A stretch of DNA of 53,611 nt from positions 1-53,611 of the forward strand of contig CANBCZ010000003.1 in the NCBI GenBank assembly GCA_947367255.1, read 5' to 3'. The notes under the pieces are model-generated. The model was given only the letters and a program-made list of their open reading frames with translations, was not told the DNA's origin and ran no database searches. This DNA comes from an uncultured Alistipes sp. Lineage in GTDB: Bacteria; Bacteroidota; Bacteroidia; Bacteroidales; Rikenellaceae. The position numbers and the translations under genes were made by a program. Each line of letters opens with the position of its first letter. Within the stretch, counting starts at the first letter, position 1. Shown here in pieces: positions 31,872 through 40,290 of this stretch.

Positions 31872-33590
31872 ATGTTACTACAGATTTTCACACTCCTCGG
31901 AGCGCTCGGAATGTTCCTCTATGGAATGAACATGATGAGCTCCGGACTTCAGAAGGCTGCCGGTAATCGTCTGCGCGGTTTTCTTACGGCAATGACCTCA
32001 AGCCCGTTCAAGGGCGTTATGACGGGTTTGGGAATTACCTCTATTATCCAGTCGTCAAGTGCGACAACCGTTATGGTCGTGGGTTTTGTAAATGCCGCAC
32101 TGCTGACGCTCAATCAGGCTATAGGCGTGATTATGGGTGCCAATATCGGTACTACGGTAACTGCATGGTTGGTCTCTCTACTCGGCTTCAAGGCAGACAT
32201 CTCAATCTTCGCAGTACCACTTATGGCTGTCGGCTTTATAATGAGCATCGCAAAAAAGGAGAAGTACAAGAATATCAGCGAGTTTATCATCGGCTTTGCA
32301 CTGCTCTTCCTCGGTCTGTCGCTGATGAAGAACTCAGTGCCTGATTTGCGCGAGACTCCTGAAATTCTCTCATTTATCCAGCAGTGGACAGGCTACGGCT
32401 TTGGGTCTGTGCTTATCTTCCTTGTCTTTGGTACGATACTGACCCTCGTACTCCAATCTTCGAGTGCAACTATGGCACTGACGCTGATTATGATGAGCCT
32501 TGGCTGGATTCCGTTCGATATGGCGGCAGCAATGGTGCTTGGTGAGAATATCGGAACAACTATTACAGCAAATATCGCTGCGGCAGTGGGTAATCCGAAT
32601 GCCCGTCGTGCTGCGCTGGCGCACACATTTTTCAATGTGTTCGGTGTGATTTGGGCACTTATTCTCTTCCGTCCGTTCCTCTCGTTTATCGGCATTATAA
32701 TCACTTGGTTGGGCTATCCGAACCCTGTATTTATCGACTACTCGGCAGGTATCGAGGCGGGCTCTGCAGAGTCTACTGCTGCGCTCTACGGAGTATCGAT
32801 GCTCCACACCCTCTTCAACACCATCAACACCTGCATACTTATCTGGTTTATCCCTCTGATTGTCCGCTTTGTAACTTGGGCTATCAAGAACAAACCGGAG
32901 GATGAGGAGCAGACCATCCGACTCAAGTTTATCAATGCCGGACCTATCGGCACAGCGGAGCTTGCACTGACCGAGGCGAGAAAGGAGAGCGTGCACTTTG
33001 CGCAGATATGTCGCAACGGACTCGGTTATATCCGCTCTGCAGTACAGGCGGAGAGCGAGGAGCAGTTTGAGCTCTTCCGCAAGAAACTCGTTAAGTATGA
33101 GGAGATTGCAGACCGCATAGAGTACGAGATTGCATCGTTCCTCAACGTCCTGCCTGAGGAGAACATCAGCGAGGAGGCACGCTATCAGGTGAAGGCTCTG
33201 TACAAGATTATCGGCGAACTTGAGAGCCTTGGCGATGCAGGCGAGGCTATCAGCCGCATACTCTCCCGTCGCAACATCCACAACAAGAGCTTCTCTGCAA
33301 AGCAGATTGAGAAGGTGGAGACTATGCTCTCGCTCGTAGACAAGGCATACGAGGTGATGATTACAAACCTCGAGAGCAGCGAGAATGGTCAGGCGGAGCT
33401 GCGTCGTGCCGTAGATTGCGAGATTGAGATTAACGATATGCGCAATGTGCTCCGCGAGGAGGAGATTCTACGACTCGAGCAGCAGGGCGCAGAGTACCAG
33501 AGCAGCGTCTACTACCTCGACATAGTGTCGGAGATTGAGCGTATGGGTGACTATATTATCAACATCTCGGAGGCTCTACAGAGCGAGTAA
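31872..33590 (+). CDS. Na/Pi cotransporter family protein with PhoU-like domain
   Basis: The 572-residue protein has a Na/Pi-II membrane domain (residues about 1-330) with the duplicated QSSSATT and QSSSATM motifs and paired GANIGTT and GENIGTT segments. The C-terminal 200 residues form a charged helical PhoU-like domain with an LGDAGEAISRI motif and ending ERMGDYIINISEAL. It likely imports phosphate or another anion with Na+. A terminator follows. Confidence 0.92.
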   Translation: MLLQIFTLLGALGMFLYGMNMMSSGLQKAAGNRLRGFLTAMTSSPFKGVMTGLGITSIIQSSSATTVMVVGFVNAALLTLNQAIGVIMGANIGTTVTAWLVSLLGFKADISIFAVPLMAVGFIMSIAKKEKYKNISEFIIGFALLFLGLSLMKNSVPDLRETPEILSFIQQWTGYGFGSVLIFLVFGTILTLVLQSSSATMALTLIMMSLGWIPFDMAAAMVLGENIGTTITANIAAAVGNPNARRAALAHTFFNVFGVIWALILFRPFLSFIGIIITWLGYPNPVFIDYSAGIEAGSAESTAALYGVSMLHTLFNTINTCILIWFIPLIVRFVTWAIKNKPEDEEQTIRLKFINAGPIGTAELALTEARKESVHFAQICRNGLGYIRSAVQAESEEQFELFRKKLVKYEEIADRIEYEIASFLNVLPEENISEEARYQVKALYKIIGELESLGDAGEAISRILSRRNIHNKSFSAKQIEKVETMLSLVDKAYEVMITNLESSENGQAELRRAVDCEIEINDMRNVLREEEILRLEQQGAEYQSSVYYLDIVSEIERMGDYIINISEALQSE

Positions 33591-33611
33591 CGACAAATTT
33601 TACACATTTAT

Positions 33612-33642
33612 AAAGCAGTTCGACCATCGGGCTGCTTTTTTT
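33612..33642 (+). terminator. Terminator after the Na/Pi gene
   Basis: AAAGCAG pairs with CTGCTTT, with a CGA/TCG inner pairing, followed by a run of T. The next gene's -7 box starts only 3 nt later. Confidence 0.75.
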
Positions 33643-33644
33643 CA

Positions 33645-33652
33645 TATCTTTG
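33645..33652 (+). promoter_or_regulatory. -7 box for the SLOG-family gene
   Basis: TATCTTTG ends 4 nt before the ATG at 33657, so any transcript from it would be leaderless or nearly so. The -33 region falls inside the preceding terminator and has no clear TTG. Confidence 0.5.
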
Positions 33653-33656
33653 CACT

Positions 33657-34136
33657 ATGACTGCTGCGTTTTCGGGACATAGAGTGATTTCGAGCATCGA
33701 CATCGACAAGCTAAAGTTCGCCATAAGGCAATTATACTCAGAGGGTTACAGAACTTTTGCAAGCGGTATGGCTGAGGGTTTTGACCTTCTGGCAGCAGAG
33801 GTTGTGCTTGAGTTAAAGGAGGAGTTGGAGCAGCTCCGACTGCACTGCGTAATTCCATTTGAGGGGCACATCAACAAAATCGGCACGAAAAACAGAGGGC
33901 GATACAACGCCATTTGTGCGGCGGCAGACCAAGTGACACTCCTCGCAACGAGCTATCACGAGAGGGTATATTTCGAGCGCAACGACTACCTAATCGACTC
34001 GGCAGATGCGCTGATATGTTACTACTCGGGCAAGCGTCGCAGCGGCACGGGTTACACAGTAACCAAGGCTCTGAAAAAGCGCATCAGAACGATAAACATC
34101 TATGCCGACGGCGAACAAATACGATTTTTTGGGTAA
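33657..34136 (+). CDS. DUF1273/SLOG-family protein
   Basis: The 159-residue protein starts MTAAFSGHR, the nucleotide-binding strand-loop typical of YpsA-like DUF1273 proteins. It continues with FASGMAEGFDLLAAE, a VIPFEGH segment and DALICYYSGKRRSGTGYTV, the SLOG Rossmann-like pattern. SLOG proteins bind nucleotide-derived ligands; this branch has no assigned function. Length is normal. It stands alone between a terminator and the pfp promoter. Confidence 0.82.
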   Translation: MTAAFSGHRVISSIDIDKLKFAIRQLYSEGYRTFASGMAEGFDLLAAEVVLELKEELEQLRLHCVIPFEGHINKIGTKNRGRYNAICAAADQVTLLATSYHERVYFERNDYLIDSADALICYYSGKRRSGTGYTVTKALKKRIRTINIYADGEQIRFFG

Positions 34137-34175
34137 ATTCGGGCGATTTGTGTTACAACGAAACAAAAAAAGTGT

Positions 34176-34183
34176 TATCTTTG
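34176..34183 (+). promoter_or_regulatory. -7 box for pfp
   Basis: TATCTTTG lies 43 nt before the pfp ATG. A TTTG at 34147-34150 is 25 nt upstream, longer than the usual spacing. Confidence 0.5.
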
Positions 34184-34226
34184 AACGATTTTTGAACATC
34201 TTTAACAATTTAATAATAGAAAAACT

Positions 34227-35456
34227 ATGAAAGAAGCTATTGCAATTCTCACAGGTGGCGGTCCTGCACCGGGTATGAATACCGTTGTAGGTAGCGTGGC
34301 TAAGACATTCCTTGCTAAGGGTTACCGCGTAATCGGTCTTCACTATGGTTATTCGGGTCTTTTCAACCCAACCCCACGTTATGAGGATCTCGACTTTTTC
34401 AAGGCTGACTTTATCTTCAATCAGGGTGGTTCTTACCTTACAATGAGCCGCTTCAAGCCGAAGGATTCAGACTTCGAGAACAACTTCAACCTCAACTTCT
34501 TCACCGAGAACAACATCAAGTTGCTCGTAACTGTTGGTGGTGATGACACCGCTTCTACTGCAAACCGTATCGCTAAGTTCCTCGAGGCTAAGCAGTACCC
34601 TATTGCAAACATCCACGTTCCAAAGACTATCGACAACGACCTTCCGCTCCCTGCAGGTTCGCCTACATTCGGCTACCAGAGCGCAAAGGAGGGTGGTACC
34701 GTTATCGGTCGTGCCGTATACAACGACGCTCGTACATCTGCTAACTGGTTTGTAGTTGCTGCTATGGGTCGTAGTGCAGGTCACCTTGCATTCGGTATCG
34801 GTTCTGCTTGCCACTACCCTATGATCGTTATCCCTGAGATGTTTAACAAGACTGAGATTACTGTCGAGAAGATTGTAAACCTCGTTGTTTCATCAATTAT
34901 CAAGCGTAAGCTGATGGGTATCGAGTATGGTGTTGCAATGATCTCTGAGGGTGTATTCCACAGCCTCTCTGACGAGGAGATTGCAAAGTCAGGCGTACAC
35001 TTCTCTTATGACGACCACGGTCACCCAGAGCTCGGTAAGGTATCTAAGGCTCACATCTTCAACGAGATGCTCGAGAACAAGCTCAAGGAGCTGGGTCTGA
35101 AGGTTAAGTCTCGTCCGGTAGAGATTGGTTACGAGGTTCGTTGCCAGACTCCTATCGCATACGACCTTGTATACTGCTCACAGCTCGGTATGGGTGTTTA
35201 CAAGCTCTTCAGCGAGGGTAAGACCGGTTGTATGGTTTACATCAGCCAGGACGGTTATGTATCTCCACTCTACCTGAAGGATCTCCAGAACGCAGAGGGT
35301 AAGATTCCACCACGCTTGGTAGATATCAACTCTGATAAGATTCAGCAGATTCTCAACAATGTAATGCACTATATCACTCCTGCGGATTATGAGGCTGCTA
35401 AGGCTTATGTAGCTAATCCTGAGGCTTACGACTTCCGTACTATCTTGGAATGGTAG
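34227..35456 (+). CDS. pfp: PPi-dependent 6-phosphofructokinase
   Basis: The 409-residue enzyme phosphorylates fructose-6-phosphate, or reverses the step. The N-terminal loop is ILTGGGPAPGMNTVVG. TVGGDDTAS has Asp where ATP enzymes have Gly (GGDG), and VPKTIDNDLP has Lys where ATP enzymes usually have Gly; both mark the PPi-dependent type. MGRSAGHLAF is the substrate-binding motif. This allows glycolysis and gluconeogenesis through one reversible enzyme. A family A palindromic element begins 7 nt after its TAG stop. Confidence 0.9.
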   Translation: MKEAIAILTGGGPAPGMNTVVGSVAKTFLAKGYRVIGLHYGYSGLFNPTPRYEDLDFFKADFIFNQGGSYLTMSRFKPKDSDFENNFNLNFFTENNIKLLVTVGGDDTASTANRIAKFLEAKQYPIANIHVPKTIDNDLPLPAGSPTFGYQSAKEGGTVIGRAVYNDARTSANWFVVAAMGRSAGHLAFGIGSACHYPMIVIPEMFNKTEITVEKIVNLVVSSIIKRKLMGIEYGVAMISEGVFHSLSDEEIAKSGVHFSYDDHGHPELGKVSKAHIFNEMLENKLKELGLKVKSRPVEIGYEVRCQTPIAYDLVYCSQLGMGVYKLFSEGKTGCMVYISQDGYVSPLYLKDLQNAEGKIPPRLVDINSDKIQQILNNVMHYITPADYEAAKAYVANPEAYDFRTILEW

Positions 35457-35463
35457 TCAGATA

Positions 35464-35589
35464 ATTTGTTGTGATAGTGGCGCATTTGCGGCACATCCCT
35501 TAAAAACCCAGCAATGGTTGTACGCTCAAGTACTATCCATCGCTGGGTTTTCTCACGATATACCACAACTACACCACTCTGACAACAAA
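35464..35589 (+). repeat. Family A palindromic element, copy 3 (pfp 3' end)
   Basis: This copy is inverted in the window relative to the other four, because pfp is on the plus strand. Ends: ATTTGTTGTGATAGTGGCG at 35464 against the reverse complement of 35572-35589. The centre is AAAACCCAGC/GCTGGGTTTT with ATGG/CCAT and GTAC/GTAC around GCTCAA. It lies tail to tail with copy 4. Confidence 0.87.
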
Positions 35590-35712
35590 GCTGGAGGTTC
35601 TACACTCCAATTATTTTTTACACTATTTTACCATCAGAGTTTGCACTCCGATTATTATGTGCACGGTTTTATCGTCAGAGCGGGGCAGATACTCCGCCAA
35701 CTATATGCACTG
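35590..35712. repeat. Decayed family A end fragments between copies 3 and 4
   Basis: No gene is seen. TTTTACCATCAGAG (35626-35639) and TTTTATCGTCAGAGCGGGG (35667-35685), the second preceded by GTGCAC and both like the element end, are separated by ACTCC-containing spacers similar to those at 50.7 kb. They look like remnants of earlier elements. Confidence 0.55.
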
Positions 35713-35839
35713 TTTTGTTGTCAGAACGCGGTAGTAGGCGTGCATCGTGCAGAAAGCCCGACGATGGATAGTACTCGAGCGTACAGCCATTGTCGGGCTT
35801 TTAGGGATGTACGGCTAATGCCGCGTTATCACAACAAAA
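35713..35839 (-). repeat. Family A palindromic element, copy 4 (porX 3' end)
   Basis: Ends: TTTTGTTGTCAGAACGCGG at 35713 against the reverse complement of the stretch ending 35839. The centre is AAAGCCCGAC/GTCGGGCTTT with ATGG/CCAT and GTAC/GTAC inner pairs. The small hairpin is CGGC-ATTA-GCCG. The last three porX codons and its TGA stop (35829-35831) are inside the element. Confidence 0.88.
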
Positions 35840-37400
35840 CCTTCGGTTGGAGAACAATAAACGGCACAATCATCTCCTCCATCGAAATACCTCCGTGCTG
35901 GAAGGTATCGCGGTAGTAACGGATGTGGCGATTGGCGTCGTTGTTATAGACGAAGAAGTCGTGATTATAGGCGAAGATATAGCTCGACGAGAGGTTGGAT
36001 GACGGGAGCTGTATCTGCTCAGGCTTGGTAATCTCATAGACCTCTTTATAATTATAGGCGAGGTTGCGACCCGTCTTATAGCGGAGGTTGGAGCTTGTTT
36101 CGCGGTCGCCCTGCACACGAATAGGGTTATCTACGCGCACGGTGCCATGGTCGGAGGTGATGATGACGGTATGTCCGCGCTCGGAGAGCATCTTGAGCAG
36201 GATAAAGAGCTCGGAGTGCTCAAACCACGAACGGGTAAGCGAGCGGAATGAGGCGTCATCCTCGGTAAGCTGGCGGATAATCTCGGTCTCTGTACGGGCG
36301 TGCGAGAGGATGTCGAGGAAGTTGTAGACGATAACCGAGAAGTCGGCATCATATACGCGGCGGATATTGTCAATAAGTTTACGACCCGCCTCAGGACGCA
36401 CGAGTTTATCGAACGAGAGGCGATAATCTTTGCCGCACTGCTGGAGCTGACGGCGCAAAAAGTCCTCCTCGTACATATTTTTACCACCCTCCTCGTTGTC
36501 GTTGAGCCACTTATTAGGCATCAGTTTGTCGATTGCGAGCGGCATAAGACCGGCAAAGATGGCATTGCGGGCATACTGCGTTGCTGTAGGGAGAATGGCG
36601 CAGTAGTTTTCATCTACCGCCACATTGTAGTAGTTGTGCAGCATAGGGCTGATTGCACGCCACTGGTCGTAACGGAAGTTGTCGATAAGCAGCAGCGTAG
36701 TCTTGCTGTTGGCATCTACCACAGGGAGAATTTTCGAGCGCATAAGGGTATGCGACATTATCGGCGTATCCTCATTGCGCGAATTTATCCAATTTTGGTA
36801 ATTGCGGCAGACAAAGCGACAGAACGCCTGATTTGCCTCGGTCTTCTGATACTGCAACACCTCGCGGATACTCTCGTCCGACGACTGCGCGAGCTCTATC
36901 TCCCAGCCGACAAGTTTGCGGTATATGCTTGTCCACTGACCGAATGTGGAGGCACTATCGACCATCTGCGATATACGACCGAACTCGGCACGATAGTCTG
37001 CCGTAGTCTGCTCTGTTACAAGCTGTTGCGACTGAACATGTTTCTTTACGAGAAGCAGTATCTGACTCGGATTGACAGGCTTGATGATGTAGTCGGCAAT
37101 CTTACTGCCGATAGCCTTATCCATAATATCCTCCTCCTCGGACTTGGTTACCATAATAACGGGCGTAGTAGGACGAATATCCTTAATGAGCGGCAGGGTC
37201 TCCAGACCGGTCATTCCGGGCATCATCTCGTCGAGGATAATCATATCGTACGGCTGCTCGGTAACCATATCTATCGCATCGTAGCCATTGTTGCAGGTAT
37301 CTACCTGACAACCACGATTTTTCAGTGTCAAAATATGGGGTTTGAGCAGCTCTATCTCGTCATCAACCCAAAGTATTTTTGCCTGTACGCCTGTATTCAT
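35829..37400 (-). CDS. porX: PorX-type response regulator with PglZ phosphatase domain
   Basis: The 523-residue protein has an N-terminal receiver (ILWVDDEIELLKPH, phospho-Asp in IILDEMMPGMTG, MVTKS, IIKPVNPSQI) and a C-terminal PglZ domain of the alkaline phosphatase fold (TLLLIDNFRYDQW, LPTATQYARNAIFAG, ITSDHGTVRV). This matches PorX, which with PorY and SigP controls type IX secretion genes in Porphyromonas gingivalis. No PorY kinase is adjacent. Its first 38 nt overlap the Nudix gene, and its final Val-Leu-Leu and stop come from a repeat element. Confidence 0.93.
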   Translation of the reverse strand: MNTGVQAKILWVDDEIELLKPHILTLKNRGCQVDTCNNGYDAIDMVTEQPYDMIILDEMMPGMTGLETLPLIKDIRPTTPVIMVTKSEEEDIMDKAIGSKIADYIIKPVNPSQILLLVKKHVQSQQLVTEQTTADYRAEFGRISQMVDSASTFGQWTSIYRKLVGWEIELAQSSDESIREVLQYQKTEANQAFCRFVCRNYQNWINSRNEDTPIMSHTLMRSKILPVVDANSKTTLLLIDNFRYDQWRAISPMLHNYYNVAVDENYCAILPTATQYARNAIFAGLMPLAIDKLMPNKWLNDNEEGGKNMYEEDFLRRQLQQCGKDYRLSFDKLVRPEAGRKLIDNIRRVYDADFSVIVYNFLDILSHARTETEIIRQLTEDDASFRSLTRSWFEHSELFILLKMLSERGHTVIITSDHGTVRVDNPIRVQGDRETSSNLRYKTGRNLAYNYKEVYEITKPEQIQLPSSNLSSSYIFAYNHDFFVYNNDANRHIRYYRDTFQHGGISMEEMIVPFIVLQPKVLL

Positions 37401-37971
37401 ATATAACCTCCCTTATTGTCGGATAACTACTATTCAAATTACTATCTACCTCAGCCTCGCTGCACCAGACAGCGGACTCGATATCCTCCTCCGTCTGCGC
37501 CGTTGTAGCGCTGCTCGTAGTCGAAAAGGCGAACCAATAGGTGCGCTTGATCTCCCACTTACCATAAACGTTGTAGGCGTGCAGAGTATTGCACAACTCC
37601 CCTGCAAATTTCAAACCCGAGACACCCGTCTCCTCCTCAACCTCGCGAACTGCCGCAGTGAGTGCATCCTCCCCCGCGTCGATATGACCCTTTGGCAGAT
37701 CCCAGCGACCACGACGGAAGATCATCAGCACCTTACCACCCTCATCAGCCACCACGCCACCTGCCGCCTCGACATACTCGAACTCGGACAAAAAACGCTC
37801 AAAAGCGGCGTTACAATCAGCACAAAGTACAGTGAGCGAGTTGCAAGATTGAAAAAAATTGATTACTTTCGCCCTTGTTAGCTCTCTTTCGGATATGGCA
37901 CACTCGCCCGCCGCGACAGCAGTGTCGGCAGCCACGAAACGAAGTGCGCAATCTGTGAAGTAGACTATCAT
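37363..37971 (-). CDS. Nudix hydrolase
   Basis: The 202-residue protein has an N-terminal extension of about 65 residues, then a Nudix domain with the complete box G-HIDAG-E-DALTAAV-REVEEETGV near residue 96. Substrate is unknown; it may be a nucleotide sanitiser or NDP-sugar hydrolase. The gene ends inside porX (38-nt overlap in another frame), which points to coupled expression with that regulator. A TAAATTTG box lies 4 nt before its ATG. Confidence 0.88.
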   Translation of the reverse strand: MIVYFTDCALRFVAADTAVAAGECAISERELTRAKVINFFQSCNSLTVLCADCNAAFERFLSEFEYVEAAGGVVADEGGKVLMIFRRGRWDLPKGHIDAGEDALTAAVREVEEETGVSGLKFAGELCNTLHAYNVYGKWEIKRTYWFAFSTTSSATTAQTEEDIESAVWCSEAEVDSNLNSSYPTIREVIYEYRRTGKNTLG

Positions 37972-37975
37972 AATG

Positions 37976-37983
37976 CAAATTTA
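37976..37983 (-). promoter_or_regulatory. -7 box for Nudix-porX
   Basis: The minus strand reads TAAATTTG ending 4 nt before the Nudix ATG; a transcript from it would be leaderless. No clear -33 box. Confidence 0.35.
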
Positions 37984-38000
37984 GTAAATTTTTCCGTTAT

Positions 38001-40130
38001 ATGAAAAAAAGTATTCTACTTATGGCAACATTGGCAATGGCTCTTGTGAGCTGTTCGGAGCCGGCAGAGCCACTGGCGATTGACAACTCCCTGACAGAGG
38101 CGGAGATTGCGGCGGCAAGGCTCACACCTGAGGTTATGTGGAAGATGCGCCGCATAGGCAGCGCAGAGGTATCGGCAGACGGAGCTGCGGTACTCTACAC
38201 AGTTACCGACTACTCGATGGCTGAAAATCGCGGTATAACACGCATCTACACCCTCGACCTTGCGTCGGGAGTTACGGCGGAGCTTACCGACACATCGTCA
38301 AACAATACTGCTGCTCGCTGGGGTGGCGACGGAGCTATATGGTTCCTCTCAAATCGCAGTGGTGCGATGCAGGTATGGAAGATGGCTGCCGACGGCTCTA
38401 ACCCTGTACAAATCAGCAATGTAGAGGGTGGCGTAGAGGACTTTGGCGTAAACAGCGACTGCACAGCTCTGCACTATGTGAGGTCTGTTCATGTCAAGGA
38501 CATCAACTCTAAAGATGTGCACCCCGATATGAACAAGTCGAAGGCGAGAATATATGACGATCTGATGGTGCGTCACTGGGACTATTGGGATGATGGCAGC
38601 TACCGTCACATCTTCGTTGCGCCTATTGCAGATGGTGTAATGGGCGAGGCACGCGACATTACCGGCAGTGAGGCTGCGTGGGATACTCCGTTGGCTCCAT
38701 ACTTCGATGGTGGCGAGATTGCTTGGCATCCGCACGCAAAGCACATTGCATACACCTGCAAGCCTCTCACAGGCACAGAGTATGCCGTATCTACCGACTC
38801 AGACATCTTTATCTACAACATCGAGGCAGGAAACACATTCAACATCTGCAAAGATGGTTCAGAGCGCGTAAAGCTCAACGGCAAAGCTACAAAAGAGGCA
38901 TTTGTGGGTTACGACAAGTACCCTGTCTGGTCACCTGACGGCAGCAAGATTGCCTTCCGCAGTCAGCGTCGTGCAGGAAATGAGGCGGACAAGGAGCGAC
39001 TCTTCATCTACTATCTCCAGAGTGGCGAGATGAAGGAGCTTACAGCTGCCTTCGACTACCACGCAAACAATATTGTCTGGGCAGATGAGAATACGCTCTA
39101 CTTTATCGCACCAATTGAGGCTACACACCAGATTTGCCGCGTAACTACCGCAGGCAACGATGTGGAGGTTATCACATCAGGCGACCACGACATCACTTCG
39201 TTTACAATCGGCGGAGGTCGTTGCGTGGCTACTATGCAGAGTATCTCGATGGCAACAGAGCTCTTTGAGGTCGATCTGCAAAGTGGCGAGATGCGTCAGA
39301 TATCGGCTGTAAACAAGGCTATCTACGACAATATCGAGATGGGTAAGGTCGAGAAGCGTTGGGTAAAGACCACCGACGGCAAGAAGATGCTCGTTTGGGT
39401 TATCCTCCCACCAAACTTCGACGCAAACAAAAAGTACCCTACACTGCTCTACTGTCAGGGTGGTCCGCAGAGCGTAGTGTCACAGTTCTGGAGCTACCGT
39501 TGGAACTTCCAGCTGATGGCTGCTCAGGGCTATGTTGTCGTGGCTCCGAACCGTCGAGGACTGCCATCGTTCGGTCAGGAGTGGTTAGATCAGATTTCGG
39601 GCGACTACTCAGGTCAGAACATCCGCGACTACCTCTCGGCAATAGACGATGTAGCAAAGGAGAAATGGTGTGATAATGAGCGACTTGGCTGCGTAGGTGC
39701 ATCATACGGAGGTTACTCTGTCTACTACCTTGCAGGTCACCACAACAAGCGTTTCAAGGCATTTATCGCACACTGCGGAATATTCAATTTCGAGTCGATG
39801 TATGGCGAGACCGAGGAGCTCTTCTTCGTAAACAACGACTACGGCGGCTCATACTGGGACAAGACAAACAAGACCGCTATGCGCTCGTATGCAAACTCTC
39901 CGCACAAGTCTGTCGATAAGTGGGATACCCCAATTCTTATCATCACCGGCGAGTACGACTATCGCATCCCTTACACACAGTCGTTGCAGGCATTTACAGC
40001 TGCTCGTCTGCGCGGCATAGATGCTCGACTCGTATCGTTCGAGAATGAGGCTCATCAGGTATTCAAGCCTCAGAACTCGCTTGTCTGGAACCGCGAATTC
40101 TTCGGTTGGTTAGACAAATATCTGAAGTAG
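38001..40130 (+). CDS. S9-family prolyl oligopeptidase-like peptidase, lipoprotein
   Basis: The 709-residue protein has a lipoprotein signal with lipobox LVSC near residue 19. A beta-propeller of WD40-like PD40 units (PVWSPDGSKIAFRS) is followed by an alpha/beta-hydrolase domain. The triad is Ser in GASYGGYS, Asp in GEYDYRIP and His in ENEAHQVF. The layout resembles dipeptidyl-peptidase 5 and related S9 enzymes of Bacteroidales, which trim peptides in the periplasm or on the surface. It is followed by a strong terminator and so is monocistronic. Confidence 0.92.
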   Translation: MKKSILLMATLAMALVSCSEPAEPLAIDNSLTEAEIAAARLTPEVMWKMRRIGSAEVSADGAAVLYTVTDYSMAENRGITRIYTLDLASGVTAELTDTSSNNTAARWGGDGAIWFLSNRSGAMQVWKMAADGSNPVQISNVEGGVEDFGVNSDCTALHYVRSVHVKDINSKDVHPDMNKSKARIYDDLMVRHWDYWDDGSYRHIFVAPIADGVMGEARDITGSEAAWDTPLAPYFDGGEIAWHPHAKHIAYTCKPLTGTEYAVSTDSDIFIYNIEAGNTFNICKDGSERVKLNGKATKEAFVGYDKYPVWSPDGSKIAFRSQRRAGNEADKERLFIYYLQSGEMKELTAAFDYHANNIVWADENTLYFIAPIEATHQICRVTTAGNDVEVITSGDHDITSFTIGGGRCVATMQSISMATELFEVDLQSGEMRQISAVNKAIYDNIEMGKVEKRWVKTTDGKKMLVWVILPPNFDANKKYPTLLYCQGGPQSVVSQFWSYRWNFQLMAAQGYVVVAPNRRGLPSFGQEWLDQISGDYSGQNIRDYLSAIDDVAKEKWCDNERLGCVGASYGGYSVYYLAGHHNKRFKAFIAHCGIFNFESMYGETEELFFVNNDYGGSYWDKTNKTAMRSYANSPHKSVDKWDTPILIITGEYDYRIPYTQSLQAFTAARLRGIDARLVSFENEAHQVFKPQNSLVWNREFFGWLDKYLK

Positions 40131-40155
40131 AAAAACGGATATTTCCCGTCTGATT

Positions 40156-40191
40156 TGGCGTCTCTTACGTAGTAAGGGGCGCCATATTTTT
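40156..40191 (+). terminator. Terminator after the S9 peptidase gene
   Basis: TGGCGTCTCTTAC (40156-40168) pairs with GTAAGGGGCGCCA (40172-40184) using two G-U pairs and a three-base loop, followed by TATTTTTGC. Confidence 0.85.
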
Positions 40192-40253
40192 GCTATTCGT
40201 GGGCAAAAATTGACTGTTCGTTGAATTTATTTTATATATATGTGTCAAATGGT

Positions 40254-40261
40254 TACTTTTG
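40254..40261 (+). promoter_or_regulatory. -7 box for the surface lipoprotein cluster
   Basis: TACTTTTG fits TAnnTTTG. It lies about 30 nt before the preferred ATG and inside an upstream in-frame ATG reading, which argues against the longer start at 40240. No clean TTG at the -33 distance. Confidence 0.45.
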
Positions 40262-40290
40262 CGGCGCAATTGCTACGAATATATATGAAT

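Noticed and set aside
40240..40290. Upstream ATG start for the fimbrillin-like lipoprotein
   Set aside because: It lies before the -7 box and would bury the lipoprotein signal; ATG 40291 (or 40285) fits.
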